NCBI RefSeq assembly: GCF_000227135.1
Contig: NC_018263.1
Coordinates: 1,189,626-1,253,625 of the forward strand
DNA from: Leishmania donovani
Lineage: Eukaryota > Euglenozoa > Kinetoplastea > Trypanosomatida > Trypanosomatidae
Length of the DNA: 64,000 nt
Direction of reading: 5' to 3'
Shown here: piece by piece, positions 33,201 through 40,548 of the stretch
Layout of the letters: each line of letters opens with the position of its first letter
How positions within the stretch are numbered: the stretch's first letter is position 1
Made by a program: the position numbers and the translations under genes
Notes under the pieces: generated by a model
The model's database searches: none
Seen by the model: the letters and a program-made list of their open reading frames with translations, nothing else
What the model was told of the DNA's origin: nothing

Positions 33201-33806
33201 ATGCTTGGCCCCACAGATATCTGCGCACAGTTTGGCCACCTGTGCCACCTCATCCCCAGAAGCAACCACCGCGCAATGCGCCTCCTGCAAGTCTGAAAGC
33301 TGCATCAGCGCGAGCAGGAGATGCAGACACTCCGTCTGCACATCCGCGCGCTTCTTTAATGGAAGCAGCAGCTTTAGCAACCGCATCGCGGCCTGAAAGA
33401 GGCACCGCAGTTGCCCAGGTGACGCACCTCGCACGAGCGGTGGCTTCACAGCGTCGCGCAGCAGCTTCACAAGGTGCTTCAGAATGTCCGCCTCAGGCGC
33501 ACGCGCAGAGGCCGCCACCGAATCCGTGAGGCGACGAAAGAGGGAGAGGAGAGTCGCAGTCGCAGTCGCTGCAGTCGTCGGCGTACGCGGCTCACCGACG
33601 GTGAAGGTCGCTGAACATACAAGCTCCCACATGCGCTGGCCATTTATGCGGTGGTCAGTGAACAAGTATGCGTGATCGGCGATGCACTTCCTTATCGTTT
33701 CAATCGTCGTGGGCGCCGCTGTCCCACTCAAGTGGGCAGCGGGGCCATCCACGAAGAGGTTAAGCTGCGTGATACACTTCGATATGACGTTGATGACCTC
33801 GTCCAT
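21267..33806 (-). CDS. PRKDC: DNA-PKcs-like giant PI3K-related kinase with altered DFG motif
   Basis: A 4179-residue PIKK, close to the roughly 4100 residues of human DNA-PKcs. The first 3000 or so residues are helical repeats (HEAT-like), followed by a FAT-like region, the kinase and a C-terminal FATC. Kinase motifs: MVKGGEDLRLDQR (K3828), GVGDRHAGNLL (D3984, N3989), LPVLELMPFRHT and the last residues DPRVLGRAYAGWQAYM. The LGR and ELMPFR phrases match DNA-PKcs better than ATM, ATR, TOR or SMG1. The DFG-equivalent is IGFGLAFG: the metal-binding Asp is Gly4003 (codon GGC at 21798-21800), although the spacing from the catalytic Asp (19 residues) is the same as in human. The start at 33806 (MDEVINV) is chosen because a further in-frame ATG at 33887 precedes the splice tract at 33832-33874. 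Trypanosomatids have Ku but, as far as I know, no ligase IV, so its role is unclear. Confidence 0.85.
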   Translation of the reverse strand: MDEVINVISKCITQLNLFVDGPAAHLSGTAAPTTIETIRKCIADHAYLFTDHRINGQRMWELVCSATFTVGEPRTPTTAATATATLLSLFRRLTDSVAASARAPEADILKHLVKLLRDAVKPPLVRGASPGQLRCLFQAAMRLLKLLLPLKKRADVQTECLHLLLALMQLSDLQEAHCAVVASGDEVAQVAKLCADICGAKHDVALRPQNASMQLLGCLCEQPAYVHALSGQLAERILKCFLDVARNLAQRAEVNQTLGEGLLRGLAGVLGSFPLRCEEDAPALTLINNIVLSALMLGETSTNYTFCLSALFLLRRRASDTLAPFTLLCAAEYSVALRSLWMHRNKDVRRETHAAAAVFWSALSSQLQQRCSSEVADANTTRNTAASHKLHSIVEFLLRSLDSSADREASYALEALYHLLPAVAALSGPQALQTMSTRLEERVGGLLITASAQRTEALFQQVPYLLATLGQLLTLLPSVSPRQQAVVRELLDWVLLLYPHPKFYNREKTVPGIVLVIRALTHHPRAPHNTLPRLLSERTLELVGEAPGAAMMRLAGERISTEERLDRMATLWTRLLTTREESGAEAEAESKQRLSAAFYRACTGFCERARLEVVIVKSNSEATLERILVDGVDGVQPSFPTHYSAFLSFVDFFVRLSEGLKGSGCVCRPPAEELTAWLEALVRGASAALHVSGFYTLLHHTVVGVEGVCPHSLTHQRPYTDAPLASGNSDVTSDGHHENHLCVSPLLHHFLSTECLRRVHVYSDELLYQCAMCVVVGAALVGSEDRGELAGSRARACDDHRRLDAYVRAFKVVMTATPTSLQAESVAGSTNEVVCSFGSSPAILESNRQHALRVLEKKACRSPRWAAAVLPALTSALRSAEVVAAVRAPVQMLAARHGVAIAAELQHHSNEATFALLCRGEPASNGRRDSMPRWLATMQPVTVPLVPVDSALHIGYLVPLVSRLSLHGKHPAVRTAAAEVLYWCVVWAIGKKVNDWGSAVFPPLLSLASLARTSTGGSGGGGGSMVHQELHGLLMQAARWFGRSAGTPEEAELFVSVLLRGLGEREGMQRQVATEALFAYAIPPADEPQTVTPHFRAVIGRLVRMECGVSEWSRLGAAHCLHVMMRRLCKVRVPGLVCTVQAVAQGAVGCLRRCTEAPIWGVMETATCNEVQESLRWLGAYCHDIRQLENEEEQREADRFAADLVHAARAVLPALARRHTVCAITLLQTLPAVTHTNASARQVLLLSQELICEQQQRLGPAAVRSLDSTVGGCATLVALLQSGYGTETNKRAIAEAVTPVICTRADDCCVETELLRLLTVVLQAIVEEARVATHESRCISPHIVRWLLELVDVVPEQTHATHFSLLLTPTVIAQAARVMVAGAKVTVENCAGDVGEDATAGVPLRRCAPSSQLAPTARWCLELIELLMRVAGQRRRGAQVIEDVLCAIRETSVFTVFTAASPARQLIDALSVGPSALVTGPVALAAALCQMEAPCSSGTTTLWMRIADSMKISPKTVVAMLLGLLRNSAALNATGGEEVCEGLLVLMLSEPDPALLRQHLRDLLASDAVQHNIFTSSSFAVNLEDGHGAVAVSPSSRSTSVLLSRAFDSVMNRCWQQASAALPTDRLVSALPSLTTVAMSEDALRSSSEAVSLFSLVGDWLAELQRRSLTSEHDKVLCRVCANLVAAEREMRQSTPTAAQDDGRGGARLAALLMLVQLIGPAIRTDTTLSSALCDLVLFVSKPANMCSLLASVDATEHVVWGFHVLAATMTPRPARRSLAVFPVDLRAVEMAFDFLNEVLNSALPLRWTELKTPREKTNVADVVRSGTALFAAVLPHKVQVLEVIAPLLAQESMPQRDTIVRQVHGALQALSVCQQALQLDACRCASRLLRDPRTHPGICDALTEHVLLPLLQASAEAVRLRLFEEEVRNWVTEAGRAPALGCFYMQTAAFSCLALMHRLCPLTELRGSISTAFTGRNPNTTGVELTLEVLKACRAAWQSPNTGGDDNSAEEADGDVGDSARADAPRRYRQAAFRCLLATLSQTQQTEKVFCRCFFQERSVAGWNGLFLVKRPGVAVTDLLDAVGEVQLWRDMDRCQVPELFAHLLRHFPSSSVTPGEPPEWVRHVVAVLRQPQLRLPVRMVFYEMICRHERFFGTFARCIFDGVADAVAAMAPSERAGKVIWELLALLTRWHREGSSRALAVGSAASLKALARYAAVHLAWEHSFTACEGSRALDPTSHKRLAELLEQFRRAQGAALASLSTSQPLTAAEMKMLLSHPAYERHAALEVIYLITNACGCLGCTGDSREVVEVYDLLGAFLGASASPQLYHITARLVGLEHRLLSEAATREPSSAVRKLLRDALRGTVCAILAVCKSDKKFLEVLEAMQEDRSGDLVYQLLSRTDLLRRYSIRKDSEKLLTLRVLARAGTYVADNYDSIHVCLSGLLRGGQGEPLLGICTVVKNALPHMSMESVRHVLRDLCCLDVLQAMESAEPARIAFYKMGLAALRRWTVVREDQEKQDGGGSVSADAEAFLVRRGLRDASPAVQGAVLEYLDVHAQHVPDTMWGRLTCLFTAEDGASGDGHSGSGGWVRHVALLLLSLSKRSRDFANPTYFCPEALHSEGASPTLATSADTAAESSVAQRQPRSAPLFSEAVQCGSPAEAATANAACPITAALAQIYAPPALVPQPPHQQQQPLSGARRPRATGAWRLGAAPCAAATAVTRSWLRLESGDSEQENAVISAGVMASRQISATMQRNAAHGAALQAGRSVMNAPSAAPSLESNTAGRLSEVRLTLQSLLVPLQVLCLHEDEVAARVLIDLISNAAVASPVTSESPHIVSLCSALTSLLPKFQSGVTTRQCELAKNPFTLFVALELLLHAQAAGWSSLASLDCAALVRLTSDVQAYGGSVPTAFLPVVDGTAHVVEKLLSSLQPSAARGVPTRPSLEFPALGWHAYHVAQRLRRHDDAACQAALQLFRATRRHEAPVIQLQGALDAMEVGGAAYSMRVIAKLLEDEEKEAAAAVATVASPATHVSGGAFALFAAREEVLRHYRSRASRLLLDWCGAASALQSATPVGAGGSGEVSVEGVRLRLRAQLQLMCDGAASAVTAEASTASRHRTGFEWGACLMANGRWLDCQLHAETSVDHLLGSTASHYDSGGSSLVCGYLAANSLSQLADAAQVLRFVSTSAASSAGVALQTYLDTMPASVPLSGAYGSLFIDDVLLIRRLIIDYHVQSTGDLLGSLQFTDNERHKLVAQIHELLGTWTVQQCSELLLLPEKTSAIETIASKADHATLSEPTRCALELLKKRSSLFRIAVTPREASGASREEALAAFQKATGKDVQQRAAAGLLSPAAARQWAADVAQCEVEIFASIGSILSIPAGSAASVQKREIWVSTLKENLRDTIPSHVALLNALEKLLPPVSRGDGTLADMGGDAKDAARASYITAATQSLWQLYANTFLWCAQAVGDRSMQVGSGGHLPVSARVPRLLSLFALPRVAEAAAQAQWRGTWEALVMLPTLVWLPWATLLVNALLQTEHAVLARILLRLCRERGQVLYYPINCAWRSLADLGKRRNAGRAVDDDLTRELAELHKWHRSHRMALVAEFAAALDELVEPQHRLEVRLSEVESLVKQHEQCTRGGGGAQAEYLMAALQLYERCKSDLMDPARWGRAQLYHRRAAQVLQELDRRNAFSAEVLKSGEQFRSAKREALRQVAQTLSTLSTSASNSATRSQELRLYSERLQHALGRSATAATTTTTQLGYTSDAAEPILQPVQPTHLLHTPPDAAQQCCTLVGVADRVLVLKSKRLPKKVDIYTSAGICTYMVKGGEDLRLDQRIQEVFTFANLCLLVSPRSRLSALTIRTYAVVPVSPLVGLICWVPRTTPLQELMKEATPPDAHDAVARFCRARGKPQEILPLYKTAHITGIPEQEYKDLVYCLRQSALVESLQSIATDHCSWLGARDAFLDTNAAASMASFVLGVGDRHAGNLLVDLLNCELVAIGFGLAFGDATRKLPVLELMPFRHTPQLQRVQGVLGDDVTRCRMRHVLHVLRAERQVVEGMVAALLMPDADAMGDEESRIAGHQLDVVRRKLNLEHPAGIILRDVARNAYVTQDKDVWIGVKACLCERKRDENGEDADLTETALSTLHQEDVFVQRLLRIASDPRVLGRAYAGWQAYM

Positions 33807-33826
33807 CCTAGTGCTCACTTTAGGCC

Positions 33827-33874
33827 CTTTGCAGAGGACGAGGAGGATAGGGACAGAAGTGAGGGAAGGAGTAG
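33827..33874 (-). promoter_or_regulatory. Candidate trans-splice acceptor deciding the DNA-PKcs-like start
   Basis: On the minus strand CCTTCCCTCACTTCTGTCCC and further C/T-rich sequence run to CTGCAAAG, about 20 nt before the ATG at 33806. This leaves a very short 5' UTR and excludes the in-frame ATG at 33887. Confidence 0.5.
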
Positions 33875-35255
33875 GTGTGCAGATCACAGCTGTGCCCGTT
33901 TCTGTATGTGTGTGTGCGAGCGTGCCATATGTGTTCCCCCAAGAAAAAAAAACACTTTAGACGAGCGAGTGCGGTTTCGCACACGCTTGCTGGGCGTGTC
34001 CGGTCACTATGTGAATATGTGCGCTCTGTGCTCGAACATAAGTGCGTGTGTACGTGTGCTGAAGAAGTGGGTGCCCCACTTGCCGATCAGCACACCGTTA
34101 ATGCGATGTTGAGAGAGAGAGGCGAGAAGAGGCGCGCAAGGGAGGGGGGGGGGGAAGGCACGAAAAAGAAACAAAGAGAGTTAGTTGAGGGTACCTACAC
34201 CTTCTTGCGCCGCGTGCGTGCATATGTGCATGTGTGCGCGTGTGTGATGAATGCGGGATCTGAAGAACGAGGACAAGGCACACACGCGCACACATACACC
34301 CACCTACACTTGCATGTGCAGTCCCGCAGGTTCATTTGAGGTAGGAAAAGGAAGACGTCCTGCTCGACAGTGGCCCGGAACACCACATTTTGCGGCGAAA
34401 CTGCAGCTTCGCCAACAGCGTGAGGGAGGCCCACAACGCTTGCTGCGGAGAGAGAGAGTTCTTTGCCAGAGTCGGGACGGTCGCCCCACGTGCGCCTGTG
34501 TGCGCGTGGCGTACGTAGACTTTTTTGTCCCATGGCCCCCTCCATTTGCTGCCTTCCCGAGGGACTGAATCGGCAACACCGCGTGTCACGGTGGCGCGTC
34601 CTTTTCTGTTGATTCCGTCTTTTCGTTCGTCATCTCCTTACGCTAACCACACACATCGAAGGCCGGTATGTTTCGTGTGCGCCATGTTTCGCTGGACAGT
34701 GCGTTCGTGTGCACGTGCAGAAGAAAAACACACACTCGCATACATAAAAACAAAAACGATGTGCTCGCTGTCTTCTGTTCGTCCATCCCCTTTTCCTTTT
34801 GTCTTTTCTCGTTGTGTGTGTGAGTGCGTGCCTATAAAAAAAGCTGAAATAAGCAAAACAAGAGGGAGAGACAAGAAGCCGAAGGGAAATCACTAGCGAG
34901 CGTGTGCTTGCGCACATACATACGACCTTATACAGAGCCCCCTCCCCATCTCTCTCTTTCTCTCCTCCTCTGGCTTCGGTATTGTGTTACCACTCTTCTT
35001 CTCGAAAACTCAGCACCTTTCCGCATGTGCGTGCGCATGTGTGATGGATGACTTGTTCATTGCTTTGCCATTCGTCACGTGTTCATGGTGTTGGTACGCG
35101 TCTGCCGGTGCGCTTCGTTGTTACTATTGATGGGGGCAAATCCGGGGCCGCAATGACCAAGGCTCTGCAGCTAGCACGTTTGTGTGTATGCCTGCGCGCT
35201 GCCGCGAGGGGATGAGTTGGGAAGACACCCATCAGCAACAAGGGCATCCACAAAG

Positions 35256-35282
35256 CACACACACACACACACACACACACAC
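35256..35282. repeat. (CA)n microsatellite
   Basis: About 13 uninterrupted CA units in the 3.5 kb spacer, followed by a short TATATA. Confidence 0.9.
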
Positions 35283-36320
35283 CTATATATAAAAGACAAG
35301 ACTGACTCCCGAGAAAGGAGAACTAGTATGACCTTTACTTCCCCTCACCACCTGCCAGAGTTGACTCCAATAGTGGCGCTATCTTCTTTCCATACCCCTT
35401 TCTTAGGATTGCACTTTCACTTGACGTGAGAGCGCGAGGTGAAATGTAGGGAAAAGGGCAACTAAAGGCGAGAAAAGGAGACGAAGAGAGGAAGAGGGGA
35501 GGGGGCAGGCTGGTGGCTGTAGTGACTGCAGGCCAACGGACAGCACGCGCCAAATCTGGAGGGGATGATGCCATCCGACCATCCATCACATGGATGCGCA
35601 CACACCAAAAAAAAAGCGAAAGCAAGCGAGAGAGAGAGGCAATACCAAGTCAGCCGGTCAGTCAGTCAACACCTAAGACAATAAGAACGCGCCACTATTC
35701 TTGTTTGTTTTCCCTTTTTTGCAGTTAGCAACGTTAAATATCGTCTCTCACTCTCTCCATTCCCCCCTGCTCTCTGCCTTTCCTTCACACTCGCTTCCTT
35801 TGCATTTTCTGTGTGTCTGTGCCTGTGTGTAGGTCGACGAACAGACACATCTGACAAGGAAGAGGCGTAGAGACACTCCGTACATGCACGTACACACAAG
35901 AGATGAAAGGCGCGGGCAAGGTGCCGGGAGGGAGGACGGAGTCACATCAGAAACATATAAAACAAATGAGAGACAACTTAAGACGACATCAAACAACAAC
36001 AAAGGTGGAGAGCAACTCACACCCACCCACCCCCACACGCAAAGAGATGGCCAAAAAAAAAAGCATGGCAAAACAAAGGAGACGAAGGCAGATGAAGAGT
36101 GCGCCGCTCTCTTCCCTGTTTTGGTTTTGTTCCTTCCATTCAACTGGTTAACCACTTCCTCTTTTTCACGGTCGCGCGGGTACACCGTGACGAGACATGG
36201 AGAGACATTGATATATAAGAGAGGCGGCAAGCACGTGTTGCTGGTTTAACATGAGGGGAGAGGAGGAAGGGGGGGGGGGAGACATCACAAGTAGAAACTA
36301 ACCAAGTAGAACAAAAAGTA

Positions 36321-36381
36321 ATATATATATATATGAGCACGCATAAATATCTACCCACACAGACACACACACACACACACA
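36321..36381. repeat. (AT)7 and (AC)n microsatellites
   Basis: An AT run at 36321-36334 and, 30 bp further, an AC run at 36363-36381, both in the 3.5 kb spacer. Confidence 0.85.
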
Positions 36382-37355
36382 GAAAGGACAGCTTGAACAG
36401 GAGGAAGCGTAAAAGACACTTCTTTTTGTGTATTCGTTCCCCGTTTAGAGCTCTCTCCTCCCCCTCTCTTGGCTGTTGTCGCGGCACGTTGTAGCACCAT
36501 CATGGAAGCGATCTTAGTCGTGGCTGTGGTGTTAGAAGTAAGAAAGAGGGAGGAAGGGTGCGCAGCTGCTTGCCACGTGCTTGTGTGTCAGGCGTGACGG
36601 TCAAAGGGGGTGATCCGGGCAAATGGAGCGGAGATGGGTGAGGGCGCGTACGCCCGCAGACGCACGGTCCACAGAGACCCGCAAGACACATGCGGTACAA
36701 TCAGGAGTCTGACAATGAGGGAGGTGGTGGCGGAGGGGGGAGGGGTGAGAGGGAAAGAGGAGCAATCGTAACCAACCAACCAAGAGAGAAGGGACACACA
36801 TACCCCCTACCCCCTTCCACCAACCCCAAAGGAGGCCTTTTGATGATACATCCACACACATCCACACAGAGATACATGGGCTACTATGATTTGGAAAGAG
36901 CAAGCACACGGGCTAACTGCAGCCGCGAGAAGAACGCAGAGGGATGACGACGGTCGGAGCTACTGGCCTTTCCATCTGTGGCCCATCCTGTTTTTGCGTT
37001 TCCTATCCTCGCTGCAGTCCTCCTTCCCTTTTCACGCCATCACGCTAGTTCACCCGAGCACGTTGACCTCTCCTTTCCTTGGAGTGCATGAAATCGTGTG
37101 CGTGTGGTCACGCGGGGCCCTCAGCTGCACGGGCCTTGACGTGGTCGTCTCTCTCTCTCTTCCTCCCCTTTTCTTTGTAGGCCCCTCCCGTGTTGCCGAG
37201 AGAGAAGAGAAAGAGCAACAACAAGTGTAAAGGGGTCCTGAAAGGCAATGGTGTTTCATGCGAGGCAGCGGGTGGATGCAGCGCCCCACACGCTCACCCG
37301 AACTTACATACACACACGCAGGCGCCCACCTCTTCTTCTGGCTGTACCGTCGCGA

Positions 37356-38597
37356 CTACTTGGCAAGCTCCACCGCCTTGCGGGCAGCAGAATCGAAGTC
37401 TTCGACGGGGTGGATGACGAGGCCACTGTTGCGGATGATCTCCTTGCCGCGCTGCTCGTTCGTGCCGCAAAGGCGCACCACGATCGGGATGGTGGTGTTG
37501 AGCGCCTTGGAGGCGTTCACGACACCTTGCGCTATGACATCGCAGTGCATGATACCACCGAAGATGTTAACCAGGATGCTCTTCACGTTCGAATCACCCG
37601 TGATGATCTTGAAGGCGGCCACAATCTGCGCCTCGGAGGCGCTACCACCAGCGTCGAGGAAGTTGGCCGCGCTGCCTCCGTGCAGAGAAATGGTGTCCAT
37701 GGTGGCCATGGCCAGACCAGCGCCATTCACGAGACAGCCGACGTTGCCATCAAGAGCGATGTAGTTCAGATCGTGCTTCTTGGCGAGCACTTCCTTGCTA
37801 TCGATCTGGGTCTGATCCTCCAGGGCGAAGATACCCCTCTGGCGGAAGGCGGCGTTGTCATCAAAGCTGAGCTTGGCGTCGATCTCCATCACATCACCGT
37901 TTTCGAGCTCAACGAATGGATTAATCTCCACCATGGTGCAGTCCTTGGACTTGCCGATATTGTAGAGGGCTTTGATTTGCTCTGCCGCGCGCTCCGCCGT
38001 CTCGCCTGCGAAGCCGAGCTCCTTGGCGTACGCCACAGCCGCGTCGTGGTCCACACCCTCAGCGACGTTGACCTTCATGGTCTTGATCTTTTCCGGGTGG
38101 GTCTTGGCGAGCTCCTCAATGCTCATACCGCCCTCGGCGCTACCGATGAACATAGGCGACGCGCTCTTTCGGTCGAGGATGAGGGAAAGGTAGAGCTCGC
38201 GCTTGATGCCCGCGACGGCCTCCGTGACGTACAGCGTGTTCACCAGCTGGCCCTTGGGACCGGTCTGCTTCGTCACCAGCGTGTTACCGAGCATGTGTTT
38301 GGCAGCCTCAACGGCGGCAGCGGCGCTGTCGCATACGTGCACACCACCCTGGAAGCCATCCTTGAATACACCCTTACCGCGGCCACCGGCCAAGATCTGA
38401 GACTTCACGACCTTCTTTTCCGTCTTGATCTTGGCGCACGCGGCCTCGACCTCCTCGATCGTCTTGCATGCGATACCGAACTCCACCCTGCCGCCGTTGT
38501 CCTTGATGATCTGCTTGGACTGGTACTCATGGATGTTCAGGAAGCGGCGCTGCACGCCGGCAGCCTTGGGGGTGCACAGACGACCAAAGCGGAACAT
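37356..38597 (-). CDS. Succinyl-CoA ligase beta chain, mitochondrial
   Basis: A 413-residue ATP-grasp protein that, with an alpha chain, interconverts succinyl-CoA and succinate with phosphorylation of a nucleoside diphosphate. In trypanosomatid mitochondria it makes ATP in the TCA cycle and in the acetate:succinate CoA-transferase cycle. Visible: an N-terminal basic presequence (MFRFGRLCTPKAAGVQRR), the start of the mature chain LNIHEYQSKQI, the GGRGKG loop, MVEINPFVE with its metal-binding Glu/Asn, and a C-terminal CoA-ligase domain with FGGIMHCD and a GTNEQRG segment. Length is normal for the family. Much longer in-frame upstream extension exists, but the conserved mature start and a pyrimidine tract with an AG near 38634 support the ATG at 38597. 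Nucleotide preference (ADP or GDP) cannot be told from this alone. Confidence 0.95.
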   Translation of the reverse strand: MFRFGRLCTPKAAGVQRRFLNIHEYQSKQIIKDNGGRVEFGIACKTIEEVEAACAKIKTEKKVVKSQILAGGRGKGVFKDGFQGGVHVCDSAAAAVEAAKHMLGNTLVTKQTGPKGQLVNTLYVTEAVAGIKRELYLSLILDRKSASPMFIGSAEGGMSIEELAKTHPEKIKTMKVNVAEGVDHDAAVAYAKELGFAGETAERAAEQIKALYNIGKSKDCTMVEINPFVELENGDVMEIDAKLSFDDNAAFRQRGIFALEDQTQIDSKEVLAKKHDLNYIALDGNVGCLVNGAGLAMATMDTISLHGGSAANFLDAGGSASEAQIVAAFKIITGDSNVKSILVNIFGGIMHCDVIAQGVVNASKALNTTIPIVVRLCGTNEQRGKEIIRNSGLVIHPVEDFDSAARKAVELAK

Positions 38598-39342
38598 GAC
38601 AAATGACGGCTCTGTATTTATGTATACGCGCGGCTGCCACGCAGAGGACGCCAGGGAGGAGCGGGGAGGAGTTGGGCTAGGAAGAAGCGACTGAAACTCT
38701 TTTGATCTGGCGGAAACAAGGCGCAGGGCGAGTAGAAAACGAGAAGACTGACTGACGATTCCTGCACCGGCAGCAAAGGTGGGTGGGAAGGGCGAGGGGA
38801 CGGTGAACGTAGAGGGAGAAGGAGAGCAGCGAGGAGCATGCATGGGTGTGTGTATGTGTGCACATCTACTGGTGAGAAAGACGCATGTGAACTTAGTCAA
38901 TGAGGGTGGGCGTACCACCCGCCTCCGCGGAGTCGACCGCATCCACTTCATGACGCACGTGGAGCAAGAAGTAGCCAAGAAAGATGGGAGGGAGGAAGGA
39001 GAAACTCTATTTTCCTTCCAGCGTCTTCCAGGACGGGGTCCATCACGCGACGCGCATTCCGCATCCTTCCGATAGAAGTGCGTGTGATGGTGTGCTAGTA
39101 TTGTTCTGTGGCCTTTATTTTGCTTGCCTATCCGCATGGCATGAGCCCCGCGCCCACGGGAGAAGCAGTACACGTACAAGTAGAAACACGAAGAGCCAAG
39201 GCTATCGAAGGGTGCGAGCTTGCCATCGACACTGCGCGACGTCAACACGGTTCATCTCCCTCCCTCCACACACGCACACGCATGGCGCGCAGCGGCTTCC
39301 ATGCGTGCGTGTGTACGACCAATACGGGGGAGGGGGATAGCG
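38598..39342. other. SCS-beta 5' flank and upstream spacer
   Basis: About 750 bp, non-coding. The minus strand carries a C/T-rich tract (38644-38665 region) leading to GGCAG at 38634-38638, a candidate acceptor only 37 nt before the ATG. CACACG repeats occur near 39260-39285. Confidence 0.6.
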
Positions 39343-39741
39343 TCACTTGCTGTGCTCCCGCAGCATACACATGATGATGTAGTACTGTCGCCCGTACAGA
39401 AGCGTGTTCCACAACGTGAATGTCAGAAGGATCGTGTTGAGCTGCGTCGCACCACTGTGCTGAGTAAAAAGGAGCGAGTAGAGCACCAGGCGGATGCCCT
39501 CATGGATTGTGTTGAGCATCAGCAGCCACCGGTTCAGTGGCTCTAGCAACACAAACAGACGTGAAAGCATCAAGAACACGAGCAGGCCACCATACAATGC
39601 TGCCGCAAGCGGCGCGTTAGCCTTGCTGTCGAACCACCAGGTGCCATGCTCTAAGCCTTTCGGATTGGCCTGCCGCAGCTGAAGCAGCTCGTACACATCC
39701 GCGAGGATGAGCGCGGCCGTGTACCACTGAATGACAAACAT
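39343..39741 (-). CDS. Four-helix membrane protein, Erg28-like (copy A)
   Basis: A 132-residue protein with four hydrophobic segments: 1-18, 47-67, 73-92 and 100-125. The order (helix, polar loop with WWFDS, then three close helices), a Ser-Arg at the end of helix 2 and a His-Glu in helix 3 (NTIHEGIRLVLY) recall Erg28. Erg28 is an ER scaffold that gathers the sterol C4-demethylation enzymes, about 140 residues long, with a similar 'H..SE..VY' helix. Its neighbour (40549-41064) has the same plan, so the two look like a diverged tandem pair. The similarity is weak and based on short motifs; it may instead be an unrelated four-helix family. The ATG follows a T/C-rich tract at 39770-39796 on the minus strand. 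Confidence 0.6.
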   Translation of the reverse strand: MFVIQWYTAALILADVYELLQLRQANPKGLEHGTWWFDSKANAPLAAALYGGLLVFLMLSRLFVLLEPLNRWLLMLNTIHEGIRLVLYSLLFTQHSGATQLNTILLTFTLWNTLLYGRQYYIIMCMLREHSK

Positions 39742-40548
39742 CAGCGGCGCTTTGGCAGTCGTGATGATACGAACAGAAGAGCAAGAAAAAAAATAATCGA
39801 TACGGGTTCCTCTTGCGTTAAGCAGTGGAGCACGTGCCGCTCATACGGGCAGGCTCGTTTATGCTGGAGTAGCCGCTGTGCCCATGCCGAAGGAGAGAGG
39901 GTGGGGATGAGGAGAGCGGAGATGTCAACCAGCAAAAAAAAGAAGAGAGACCCAGAAAAGAGGTAGAAGAATGACATGTGCCCAGACGAAGAGAAAGACA
40001 CACCCACTCACCTGGATCGGAAGTGAGGGATTGTGCCCGCCACCACTCACCGCTATCTCCCCATGCCAAGGAAGCTCGTCTTCCCCATCAAGAGATTGCG
40101 CTCGCCTCTCAAAAAGGCAAGTACGCGAGCTATGAACACCGACTCCACCACTACCACAACGTAGCACTGCAGTCGGTGAGTGCTCGCCTGTGTGTATGTG
40201 TGCATGTAGTTCGCGCTGTAGACAAAACATAGTCGAACCGGCTTGCCGCCGCGACAGCGGACAAGATGCGATGCGACCCAAGACAACCCCTTCACTTACG
40301 CCCGCTCTCTCTCTCCCTCGAGCTCGCCGCCGAACGCCCTCCCTCCCTCAAAGCAGATAAAAAGCGCATAGAGTTCCAAAAACAGAGAGAGCGAGGGAGC
40401 AAGGCCACCTTAGCACGAAGACCAAGAGGGGGCCAGCAACACGCACGGAGCACGAGCAGACACGACGCTGGCGAACAGAGGGCAAGAGGCCACCAGGGAC
40501 GAACCACAGCGAAATCGAGGAGCGGCCGCAACGACGCATCCACATACT
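39742..40548. other. Spacer between the two Erg28-like genes
   Basis: About 800 bp without a gene, containing a T/C tract near 39770-39796 (minus strand) and a purine-rich tract near 40370-40410. Confidence 0.65.

Larger units (their letters stand above)
33807..37355. other. Long spacer between SCS-beta and the DNA-PKcs-like kinase
   Basis: About 3.5 kb with no supported gene on either strand. It is rich in microsatellites (35256-35282 AC, 36321-36334 AT, 36363-36381 AC), G and A runs and purine/pyrimidine tracts. Open frames here are short and dominated by His/Thr, Arg or Ser/Leu runs from the repeats. It should hold a long SCS-beta 3' UTR and the short kinase 5' UTR. Confidence 0.65.

Noticed and set aside
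34098..36487. Several 70-160 codon frames in the 3.5 kb spacer
   Set aside because: They read through CA, AT and T-rich repeats and give His-Thr, Cys-Val or Ser-Leu runs; no conserved motif.
37248..38606. Open frame of 452 codons on the plus strand opposite SCS-beta
   Set aside because: It mirrors the SCS-beta gene in antisense; high GC in codon third positions keeps the opposite frame open. The Val/Leu/Asp/His composition has no domain.
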